From: Streptococcus downei MFe28
GTDB taxonomy: Bacteria; Bacillota; Bacilli; Lactobacillales; Streptococcaceae
DNA: 64,000 bases
Assembly: GCF_900459175.1 (NCBI RefSeq)
Contig: NZ_UHFA01000002.1
Location: forward strand, 1,302,001 to 1,366,000
Direction of reading: 5' to 3'
Under the pieces are notes generated by a model. The model was not told the origin of the DNA, made no database searches, and saw nothing but the letters and a program-made list of their open reading frames with translations. Positions 27,732 to 35,333 of the stretch are shown one piece after another (position 1 is the stretch's first letter; each line of letters begins with the position of its first letter). Made by a program: the position numbers and the translations under genes.

Positions 27732-28683
27732 ATGAAGAAGATAGTTATGACTAAAATAGATGTCTTTGCCTATGTGCTCCTACCAGATTTTTATCGGAAG
27801 ATGCTGGAAATTGACGGAGACCTGCCTAAGAAGATGCCCTTTATCAAGAACCCAGTCTTGATGAATATGGCGGAACGGCGACGGACCATGCCAGCCGACA
27901 CCAAGCAAATCATCAGTTATGTCAACCCCAATCCTGAAGACTATCTGGAAGCAGAAGTGGCTGCTCAATTGGTCAGGGAAGCTAACGCCGAGCTGCTGTC
28001 GACAGTTAGGGAAAATTCGGATATTTTTGCTGGTGGGGTGGCCATGTTACCCATGAATAATATTCCAGAAGCTCTGGATATCATTGAAAATTTTGTGCAG
28101 GCCAATTCGGAGATTCTTGGCGTTCAGCTGTTCACTCGCCGCTTGGGCAAGTCTCTGGCTGACCAAGAGTTCCGTCCTATTTTTGAAGCTTTGGCTAAAT
28201 TTGATCTGCCGGTCTGGCTTCATCCGGTCTTTGACAGTCGCAAGCCCGATAATAATATTATTTTCTCCTGGGAATACGAGCAGACTCAGGCCATGTTGCA
28301 ATTGGTACAGGCCGGTTATTTCCAAGACTTTCCTGACCTGAAGGTTATTGTCCATCACGCAGTTGTCATGCCTCCTTACTTTGCTGGACGAATTGAGCGG
28401 ATTTTACCAGCGGACTAGGCTGCTGATTTCAAAAAGTTCTATGTGGATACGGCTCTCTTGGGCAATACCAAGGCTTTAGAACTCTGTCTGGATTATTTTG
28501 GTCTGGACAAGGTCCTCTTTGGAACGGACGGCCCCTCTGGGAATTTTACCGGCAGGTGCGACTGAAGAAATCAACCAGGCTATTGAGGCCTTGCCAATCA
28601 GTCCGGTTGATAAGGCAGATATTTTTTCAAACAATACCAAGGCCTTGCTCAATTTAGCGACAGTCAGAAAATTGAGCCGATAA
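27732..28683 (+). pseudogene. Amidohydrolase (ACMSD-like, amidohydro_2) pseudogene
   Basis: The product begins MTKIDVFAYVLLPDFYRKML and reads as a metal-dependent amidohydrolase barrel. Three lesions are visible. The usual metal-binding histidine of the N-terminal D-x-x-H pattern is tyrosine (FAYVLLP). A UAG lies at 28416-28418 after ERILPAD, followed in frame by AADFKKFYVDTALLGN. An extra G near 28533 shifts the frame before the conserved GTDAPLGILPAG. The remainder (INQAIEALPISPVDKADIF) continues in the other frame to 28683. It has no chance of being active. Confidence 0.9.
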
Positions 28684-28689
28684 TGGTCG

Positions 28690-28785
28690 CTTATCTGACT
28701 TAGTGAGAAGTTTAGGCAAGCCACCATAGTGGTTGCCGTAGGAAATAGAGCCATTTTCTGGCCTATTTTCTTAACTTATTGAAAG
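28690..28785. repeat. Family B repeat, left module
   Basis: TTAGTGAGAAGTTTAGGCAA, CCACCATAGTGG, TTGCCGTAGGAAATAGAG is an almost exact copy of 26.19-26.26 kb. Confidence 0.75.
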
Positions 28786-28799
28786 GTTAGGGATAGCAA

Positions 28800-29327
28800 A
28801 TGAATTTAGAATTTCAACCTCTTGAAGGGCGTGAAGACTTAGTCGCTCCAGCTGTTGCTGAATTCGTGCAAAAGCAAGGACTGAGCCAGACTGTTAAAGT
28901 TGCCCGAATTAATCCTGATTTTGCCGATGGTGAGTTACTCAGTAAGGAATACGACATTCCCTACAAAATGGAAGTCAACTGCCTAGTCGTTGGAGGAAGT
29001 AGAGGAGAGGATAAAAAATACGCTGCCCTCTTAGTTCCCTATGGAAAGAGAGCCAAGACCAATGCGACCGTCAAGAGACCCTTAGATGCAAGCAAGATTC
29101 ATTTTGCGGATTTAGAAGTTGTTTTGGAGATGACAGGCATGGAGTTTGGCAGCATCACGCCCCTTGGACTTCCCGATGATTGGAAAATCTTAGTTGATAG
29201 CAGCCTGCTTGAACAAGAGAAGCTTGTCATTGGCGGAGGACTAGTCACTTCTAAACTGCTCCTGCCAGCAGAGGTCTTAGTCTCTTTGGCTCAGGCGGAA
29301 GTGATAGAAGGCTTAGCAAAAGATTAA
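28800..29327 (+). CDS. YbaK/ProX-type aminoacyl-tRNA deacylase domain protein
   Basis: A 175-residue stand-alone editing domain of the YbaK/INS superfamily, which hydrolyses mischarged aminoacyl-tRNA in trans. Recognisable features are the central VNCLVVGG strand, the K-x-x-A-L-L-V-P-Y sheet, LEMTGMEFGSITPLGLPDDW (the substrate pocket) and the glycine-rich VIGGGLVTSKL turn. Specificity (Cys-tRNAPro or another) cannot be read from sequence. The gene is isolated between repeats. Confidence 0.8.
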   Translation: MNLEFQPLEGREDLVAPAVAEFVQKQGLSQTVKVARINPDFADGELLSKEYDIPYKMEVNCLVVGGSRGEDKKYAALLVPYGKRAKTNATVKRPLDASKIHFADLEVVLEMTGMEFGSITPLGLPDDWKILVDSSLLEQEKLVIGGGLVTSKLLLPAEVLVSLAQAEVIEGLAKD

Positions 29328-29394
29328 TATTCTTGGGAAAGCAAAAGAATATAATGGACAAAGCGAGTCTACAATTGTTAATCTGGACTTGCTA

Positions 29395-29990
29395 TGAGTC
29401 TGAGACAATAGTCGTTAGGTACTATATTTTGTATGCATAATAAATTTTGATGCGGTAGTCGATTGGTGACGGTGAGCTTGATGCTTCAACATTTAGTCCA
29501 TCATATACCAGCGAAGCGACAGCATGCATCTGGCTAATAAAAGTAGCCGATGACTAGCTACAAGCACTGTTGTGCTTGTTTAGCCACACCTCAATTATTA
29601 GGGCAAAACTAGAAGGTCAATGGCTTTACCTCTGCTTCGTGTTAATTTTTAATGCAAAACAAGCCAATGAAGCGACGATAAAGTCCTTATCCCTGTTATA
29701 CAACGGATTGGTCAATAGTCTGGGAGACTGTTGGAGAAAACTGAGTTAACTGTGCGAGGTAGGAGTAGCGTTTCAATTTCTGGAGTAGAGTGGCCTGAGC
29801 TCAAAAGTAGAGAAGTAAGGGGAGTCTGGCGGACTGGACAGCCTGCGACAGGGATCTTGCAAACACGATGATAGCCTGAAAGGAAACCTTAGTAAGGAAG
29901 GGCAGTAGTTTGCAAGATAGTGACTGCTGAAATTCCTCTAGTAAAGCCTTAAAACTCAGAAAGCAAGGGAAAATTGACGACTTTCACTCC
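29395..29990. repeat. Family A intergenic repeat, long divergent copy
   Basis: The 693 bases from 29328 to 30020 have no gene. GAGTCTGAGACAATAG starts a unit that continues with GGCTTTACC, GATAAAGTCCTTATCCCT and CTGGGAGACTGTTGGAGAAA. CTGCGACAGGGATCTTGCAAAC and CGATGATAGCCTGAAAGG follow. The last parts are matched in order at 60.79-60.93 kb (CTGGGAGACCCTTGGAGAAA, CCGCGACAGG, CGATGATAGTTTGAAAGG). Confidence 0.6.
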
Positions 29991-30020
29991 CAATGAAATG
30001 AGAAAGGAGCAGCAACAAGC

Positions 30021-30524
30021 ATGAAGGACTATGCTGAATTTTATGAGCGTTTAACGGCCCCCTTGCGACGGCATCCTTGGTCTATCCAACTTTTAAAAGT
30101 CACCAATGGTTTTTTGACCAAAATTATGGCTGTCTTATACCCCATGCTTTTACTTTACCTACTTTGGCAAAAGCGTTTTACGGACTTAGGACTGACTATC
30201 TTTATTACAGCCTGTGCCTTTTTAGCTCTCAGTGCCTTCAGGAGAAGGTTAGATTACCCTAGGCCCTATGAAAGCTGGTCGATTGCCCCCTTGATTTATA
30301 AGACAGCCAAGGGAACTTCCTTTCCAAGTCGCCATGTCTTTTCAGCCAGTATGATTAGTCTTAGTCTTTGGCAGGTTAGTCCGGTGCTGGCAGTCTTCTG
30401 CTTGGTCTTGTCGGTTTTATTAGGCTTCTGTCGGATTTTGGGAGGCATGCATTACCCTAAGGATGTCATTGTAGGCTATCTGCTTGGACTTTTGGCTGGC
30501 TCTTTTTTGTTAATCCTCCTCTGA
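30021..30524 (+). CDS. PAP2-family phosphatase
   Basis: A 167-residue membrane phosphatase with about five helices. The three PAP2 motifs are RRRLDYPRPYE (motif 1), FPSRHVFSASM (motif 2, PSRH) and CRILGGMHYPKDV (motif 3). Such enzymes remove phosphate from undecaprenyl pyrophosphate or phosphatidylglycerol phosphate on the outer face. GAAAGGAG lies upstream of the ATG. It is followed immediately by a regulator-binding box that belongs to the bacteriocin island, so the gene marks the island's left border. Confidence 0.88.
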   Translation: MKDYAEFYERLTAPLRRHPWSIQLLKVTNGFLTKIMAVLYPMLLLYLLWQKRFTDLGLTIFITACAFLALSAFRRRLDYPRPYESWSIAPLIYKTAKGTSFPSRHVFSASMISLSLWQVSPVLAVFCLVLSVLLGFCRILGGMHYPKDVIVGYLLGLLAGSFLLILL

Positions 30525-30533
30525 AATGACCAG

Positions 30534-30562
30534 TTCACGACAAATTATGGCCATTTCATGAC
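30534..30562 (+). promoter_or_regulatory. Paired response-regulator box cut off by the IS
   Basis: TTCACGAC (30534-30541) and TTCATGAC (30555-30562) are direct repeats with a 21-bp period, identical in layout to the other island promoters. The IS starts 8 bases further on, so the -10 expected 28-29 bases downstream is missing and the box is 1.8 kb from the regulator gene it points at. Confidence 0.8.
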
Positions 30563-30569
30563 AAGAGGT

Positions 30570-32278
30570 TGGGACAAAACTATCCCTCAGCCAACGAAAA
30601 AGCAACGGTTTTGATACCGTTGCTTTTTGCTTGACATAGGTAGTCTTGATAAAATATCGTTGACAAAAAAATAATAGAAAGGCTACCTCATGTACAGTCA
30701 CTATAACACAAATCAAACGACTCTGCCACTAGAATTAAGCGCATTCTTACCCCACAACCATCTCGTTTTTACGATTGAAAAGGTGGTCAATAAACTAGAT
30801 GATAATGCCTTTCTAAACTTTTATCATGAGGTTGGGCGGCCTTCTTACCATCCCCAATTACTCCTAGCAGCCCTTTTATTTGCTTATTCTCAAGGGATCT
30901 TTTCCGGACGAAAGATAGAAAAAATGATGGTGGAAAATCTTGCCATGCAATACTTAACAGGTCAGCTGGTGATTTCTTATCGGACAATCAATCGTTTTCG
31001 TGTGGCTCCTGGGATGGAGGAGCTGATTCGTAATCTCTTTATTGACCTCAACCTTCAGTTGAAAATGGAGGAATTAGTGTCCTTAGAGTGTTTGTTTATT
31101 GACGGGACTAAGATTGAGGCTAACGCTAACAAGTACAGTTTTGTTTGGCGGAAGGCTGTTGATAAATTTTCTGCCAAACTTCAAGCGACTCTAAAAACCT
31201 ATTTTCAAGAGGAAATTAATCCTTTGATTCAAGAGGCCATTGTCTTAGATGACCAAGAGCCTGTAACTTCTGAACAATTGACAGAGTTTTCTCAAATCCT
31301 TGAGGAAGAATTGAAATCAGTTAACCAAGCCATCGAAGAAAATCCTGTCAAAGGAAAGGATGAGCGTCAAACAAAGCGTCGGAAACTCAAGAAAGTCCTT
31401 CGAAAGGTAAGGGATGATTTTTCAGCCCGTGCACAAAAGTATGAGACCTATCAAGCCACTTTCACTGGTCGCAATAGTTTTTCAAAGACAGATACAGACG
31501 CCACTTTTATGCGGATGAAAGACGACCACATGAGAAATGGTCAACTGAAGGCTGGCTACAATCTCCAAATCGCTACTGAGAATCAATTTGTTCTCCACTA
31601 TGATATCTTCCCAAATCCGACAGACACCAAGACCCTCTTACCATTTTTAGACTCCTATCCCCATGACGCCAAGACTATTGTCGCAGATGCTGGTTATGGT
31701 AGTGAAGAGAACCTACTAACTCTTGACCAAGAGGAAATTAATCACTTGATTAAGTATGGTCGGTTTGATAAGGAACAAAAGAGAACCTACAGAAAGTCTG
31801 ACAAGAATCTAGCCAATTGGCACTATAATGAAAAAGAGGATAGCTACACCCATCCAGAGGGCTGGAAATAGGTGTTTCATCATCTCAAACACCAGAAAAC
31901 GCAAACAGGTTTTGAACAAGAGATTAAGGTCTACCAGGCTGAGGAGCCTGAATTAGCTCCTCAAAAGGGGCTTTACATCAATGAACGGTACCAATACTTA
32001 AAGCAAAAAGAAGTTCAAGCGCTTTTATCTCCTGAGGGCAGTCAAGTTTTCGCACAACGCAAGGTTGATGTGGAGCCTGTCTTTGGGCAGATAAAGGCTT
32101 GTTTGGGTTACAAAAGGTGTCATCTGCGGGGGAAACGACAGGTCAAGATTGACATGGGATTGGCCCTTATGGCCAATAATCTCATCAAATATAACAGGAG
32201 AAGCAACCGAACCTAAAAAATAGAGGGTCACCAACAAGTGATCCTCTGTTTTTATGGGGGCAAATGGGTTTTGTCCCA
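30570..32278 (+). mobile_element. IS1182-family insertion sequence, copy 2
   Basis: A 1709-bp element with terminal repeats TGGGACAAAAC / GTTTTGTCCCA. It lacks the 4-base insertion of copy 1 and retains all three catalytic residues. It sits between the regulator box at 30534 and the two-component genes. A TATAAT at 32291-32296, just outside its right end, has TTTTGT from the IS end 16 bases upstream, a possible hybrid promoter. Confidence 0.88.
30690..32216 (+). CDS. IS1182-family transposase, copy 2, divided by one UAG
   Basis: The frame runs 393 codons to a UAG at 31869-31871 (after HPEGWK) and continues in phase for 114 more codons. DDE residues are D138 in FIDGTKIEAN, D333 in VADAGYG, and E462 in DVEPVFGQIK. 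The glutamate lies after the UAG, so the product is complete only if the stop is read through. The same UAG is present in copy 1, so it predates the duplication. Confidence 0.85.
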
Positions 32279-32337
32279 GACTCTTTTTTGTATAATGATT
32301 TAAATTAGGGTTTTTGACGAAAAAAGGAGAGTTATCT

Positions 32338-33081
32338 TTGTTATATATCTATGCCTTAGAAGACGATTTTAAACAGCAAGCTAGGATTGAAAGTGCTATT
32401 CAGGCAATTGCGACAGCAGAAACTATGGACTACGAGCTCTCGGTTTCTGGAAGGGCTGATCAATTGATGGAAAGCCTAGAAGGCAAGGGTAGCCAGTACG
32501 TTTTCTTTCTTGATATTGATTTGAACGGTCAGAAGCAGAAAGGGTTTGAGGTTGCCAGAGAAATCCGAGCTAGGGATGCTCAGGCGCTGATTGTTTTTGT
32601 AACCCACTATTCCAATTTCATGCCTCTAACCTTCCAGTATCAGGTTTCTGCTCTGGATTTCATTGATAAGGAATTGCCAGAAGAAGAATTCAGGCAGAGA
32701 TTGGCTAATATTTTACGGCATGCTCAGGATAATCTTGGCAAGAATCTAGCTGAGGATTCCTTTCTCTTTGAAAATGAGGAGTTTCGTATTCAGATGCCCT
32801 ACAATGAAATTTATTTTATTGAGGCATCCTCCAGTCCCCACAAAATCATTTTGCATGGGCGCAAGGATTATATGGAATTTTACGGTACCCTAGCAGAGGT
32901 TGATAAAGCAACAGATCGCTTTATCCGGGTCCATCGATCAATCAGTCTTAATCCAGCTAATGTGGCTAAGGTTGATAAGAGCCAACGTCTGGCTTACTTT
33001 CCAAATGGTGAAACTTGCATTATCGCCAAAACCAAGATGCGCCCCTTAGCCAATGCTTTGAAGAAATTACATAGGAGGTAA
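32338..33081 (+). CDS. LytTR response regulator of the bacteriocin island (BlpR/ComE type)
   Basis: A 247-residue regulator. The receiver domain has the phosphoacceptor in FFLDIDLNG and the conserved lysine in DKELP. The C-terminal LytTR domain (IYFIEASSSPHKIILHG, RVHRSISLNPANV) binds direct repeats. GGAGAG at 32326-32331 is 6 bases before TTG 32338, which gives MLYIYALEDD; this is preferred to TTG 32314. It is followed 2 bases later by its kinase. It is the obvious protein for the 21-bp-period TTCACGAC boxes. Confidence 0.9.
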   Translation: MLYIYALEDDFKQQARIESAIQAIATAETMDYELSVSGRADQLMESLEGKGSQYVFFLDIDLNGQKQKGFEVAREIRARDAQALIVFVTHYSNFMPLTFQYQVSALDFIDKELPEEEFRQRLANILRHAQDNLGKNLAEDSFLFENEEFRIQMPYNEIYFIEASSSPHKIILHGRKDYMEFYGTLAEVDKATDRFIRVHRSISLNPANVAKVDKSQRLAYFPNGETCIIAKTKMRPLANALKKLHRR

Positions 33082-33083
33082 TC

Positions 33084-34430
33084 ATGCTTTCTTTAGTCTA
33101 TCTAAATCGGACCTTCCAGATGCTGCTCTGGTCCTTTGTTGAGTTATTCATTATTAGACGCTCACTGAAAATTCGCATACCTTGGGCCTATCAACTGGCC
33201 TTTCTAGTCGTCAGCAGTTTACCCTACCTCTGGCTGACCGAGTTCTTTTACGCTAATCAGTTCTTTGAATTCGCTCTAATTTGTTTACTGATTTTTAAAT
33301 TCAGTAAAAAGGTGACAAACACTTGGTTAAAACTCTTCTTTGCCTTCTATGTCAAATTAGGAGTTGATATCATAGCTAGGTTTACACTTTTTGTAATTGT
33401 CGTCCCTTTGTTTCCGCATTTTGCGGTACAAAAACTACCAATTGTTTCTATAATTTTGCAGGTTTTGCTGACCCTTTTTGGAAATGAAGTCATTATTCGC
33501 TATTTCAAAATGGATTTTCTGAGGATAAATGAAGTCGTAGAGGATAAAAGTATTCAATCGGTTATCCTATTCCATAACATCTTTTTCTTGGCATATTTTC
33601 TAGTTCTCTGGTTGACTTATGTTCTCGTCACTCCTTTTGGTTTGATTAATGCAACAGAGGCAGCAAACTTCCGGATTAATACTAGTACGCTGTTTATGTT
33701 GGTCTTTTTATCCTTCATTTCGATGCTAAATTTTAAAGTTGCGACAATCTATGAGGAACGCTTAGTCTCTCAAAAAGAAAGTGAGCTCAAAAATATCACT
33801 GATTATAGCCACCAGATTGAAAATCTCTACGCTAAGATTCGCTCCTTCCGGCATGACTATAGTAATATCCTAACCAGCCTCCGCTATAGTGCTGACCATG
33901 ATGACTTGGCTAGTGTTCGTCAGACTCTGGATGAGATTACTCGGGAATCCGACCAAATTCTGGGTACCAAGGAATTCGAGATTGCTAATCTGGCTAATCT
34001 TAAAGACGATGCTTTGAAGAGTATTTTTTCGTCCAAATTATCCAAGGCTATTGACTTGGGACTGGATATCAAAGTGGAAATTCTCAACCCCATTGGACTT
34101 CCCGTCAGTTTCTCCAGTCTAGACTTTATTCGGCTGGTTTCCAATCTCTTGGACAATGCTATCGAGGCGGCCAATGAATCCGAGGATGAGCAACTCTTGA
34201 TTTCCTATTTTAAACATGACGATACCTATGTTTTTATTCTGGCCAATAGCACCAAAGAAAAAACTGACAATATCGCTCAGCTCTTCCAAACGGGCGTCTC
34301 TTCCAAGGGTAAAGACAGGGGCGTGGGTCTGGCTATCGTCAAGAAAATCCTCTCAACTTATCCCAATGTTAGACTCAACACTAGCAACCAGAACGGCCTC
34401 TTTACTCAACATTTGGAGGTGCAGGAATGA
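33084..34430 (+). CDS. HPK10-type peptide-sensing histidine kinase (BlpH/ComD type)
   Basis: A 448-residue kinase. About six or seven membrane helices fill residues 1-220, the usual sensor for secreted double-glycine peptides. The coiled segment ESELKNITDYSHQIENLYAK leads to the phosphoacceptor histidine in RSFRHDYSN. The ATPase has LVSNLLDNAIEAANE and the G box GVGLAIVKKIL. The tail overlaps a tiny frame (MRHLFPNKSQK at 34427) that shows no double-glycine leader. Coupled to the regulator by 2 bases. Confidence 0.9.
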   Translation: MLSLVYLNRTFQMLLWSFVELFIIRRSLKIRIPWAYQLAFLVVSSLPYLWLTEFFYANQFFEFALICLLIFKFSKKVTNTWLKLFFAFYVKLGVDIIARFTLFVIVVPLFPHFAVQKLPIVSIILQVLLTLFGNEVIIRYFKMDFLRINEVVEDKSIQSVILFHNIFFLAYFLVLWLTYVLVTPFGLINATEAANFRINTSTLFMLVFLSFISMLNFKVATIYEERLVSQKESELKNITDYSHQIENLYAKIRSFRHDYSNILTSLRYSADHDDLASVRQTLDEITRESDQILGTKEFEIANLANLKDDALKSIFSSKLSKAIDLGLDIKVEILNPIGLPVSFSSLDFIRLVSNLLDNAIEAANESEDEQLLISYFKHDDTYVFILANSTKEKTDNIAQLFQTGVSSKGKDRGVGLAIVKKILSTYPNVRLNTSNQNGLFTQHLEVQE

Positions 34431-34502
34431 GACATCTCTTTCCCAATAAGAGTCAAAAGTAGGAACTTGCCTCCTTTTAATTTCAAAGAGTAGTAAAAGA
34501 CT

Positions 34503-34537
34503 AAAAGCTCCCAAATCTGCTGGATCTGGGAGCTTTT
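34503..34537. terminator. Bidirectional terminator between kinase and export genes
   Basis: AAAAGCTCCCAAATC pairs with GGATCTGGGAGCTTTT between the convergent operons. Confidence 0.85.
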
Positions 34538-34547
34538 ATGTCTCTTC

Positions 34548-35321
34548 TTAGTTGAATGAGGCTAGGAGCTTTTCCTTATAGTAATCAAAGTAGGTCTTCC
34601 TAGCAACAATACTAGTCACCTTGCCCTGGAGGCCGAATTTGAGATATTTTTTCTCTTGCTTTTCGAGGTCTATTCTAGCCCTTACTTTAAAGACATTGCC
34701 TTCTTTTGTCGTTGTTGCTGTTTTATCAATTGCAATCACTTTTCCCTTGAGAAGGAGATTTTTATTATTATCGCCTTTTAAGCTAACTCTAGCCAACTGT
34801 CCAGTCTTAATACTAGCAATATAGTTTGAGTTGACATAGTAAGTGAGATTGATAGCTTTCTCCTTTTGAAGATTAGGATAAATTTCCCCGATAGTCGTGC
34901 CGTTTGGAATAGCTTTTTGACCGCTATAATCTTTTTCTAAATGTAGGATGCCGTCTTGTGTCGCCTTGACTTCTGGAGCTTTTTCCTCTTGAATAGCCTG
35001 GCCAGTTTCTTCAAGGTAGAGCTGGGTTTGGCTATCTAATTTTGTTTTTTCGTATTTGAGTAAGGTGTCGCCTTTTTTGACGGTTTTATTGTTTCGTAAA
35101 TTATTGGTTGTGATAGCATTATCACTGATAGATTGGATAGAAGTAACATTTGAAGCTGGTGTCAACTCACCCGTGCTGGTAACGACAATTTCTTTGGTCG
35201 CATACATCGAAAAGACAATAAGACAAATCACCAGTAAAGCTATTGGGATAACCGACAAGGTCGCAAAATTTTGGTAGCGCCTGCGGTAAAATTCAGAACT
35301 GCTCAGTAATTTTTTATCCAT
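34548..35321 (-). CDS. Bacteriocin export adaptor, short NlmE/ComB/BlpB type
   Basis: A 257-residue HlyD-like membrane-fusion protein working with the C39 exporter. One membrane helix lies at about 20-45 (SVIPIALLVICLIVFSMY). The N- and C-terminal halves of the lipoyl/barrel domain (NNKTVKKGDTLLKYEKTK, then ATQDGILHLEKDYSGQ) are separated by only about 25 residues. Pneumococcal ComB and BlpB carry a helical hairpin of roughly 190 residues there, giving about 450 in total. The S. mutans NlmE branch is, from memory, also short. The family's F-D-Y-Y-K-x-K-L C-terminus is intact, so it is a compact version rather than a truncation. Confidence 0.85.
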   Translation of the reverse strand: MDKKLLSSSEFYRRRYQNFATLSVIPIALLVICLIVFSMYATKEIVVTSTGELTPASNVTSIQSISDNAITTNNLRNNKTVKKGDTLLKYEKTKLDSQTQLYLEETGQAIQEEKAPEVKATQDGILHLEKDYSGQKAIPNGTTIGEIYPNLQKEKAINLTYYVNSNYIASIKTGQLARVSLKGDNNKNLLLKGKVIAIDKTATTTKEGNVFKVRARIDLEKQEKKYLKFGLQGKVTSIVARKTYFDYYKEKLLASFN

Positions 35322-35333
35322 GGTAACCTCCGC

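Noticed and set aside
34427..34462. Tiny frame MRHLFPNKSQK overlapping the end of the kinase gene, as a possible pheromone
   Set aside because: No double-glycine leader, only 11 codons, and a better candidate exists at 39783.
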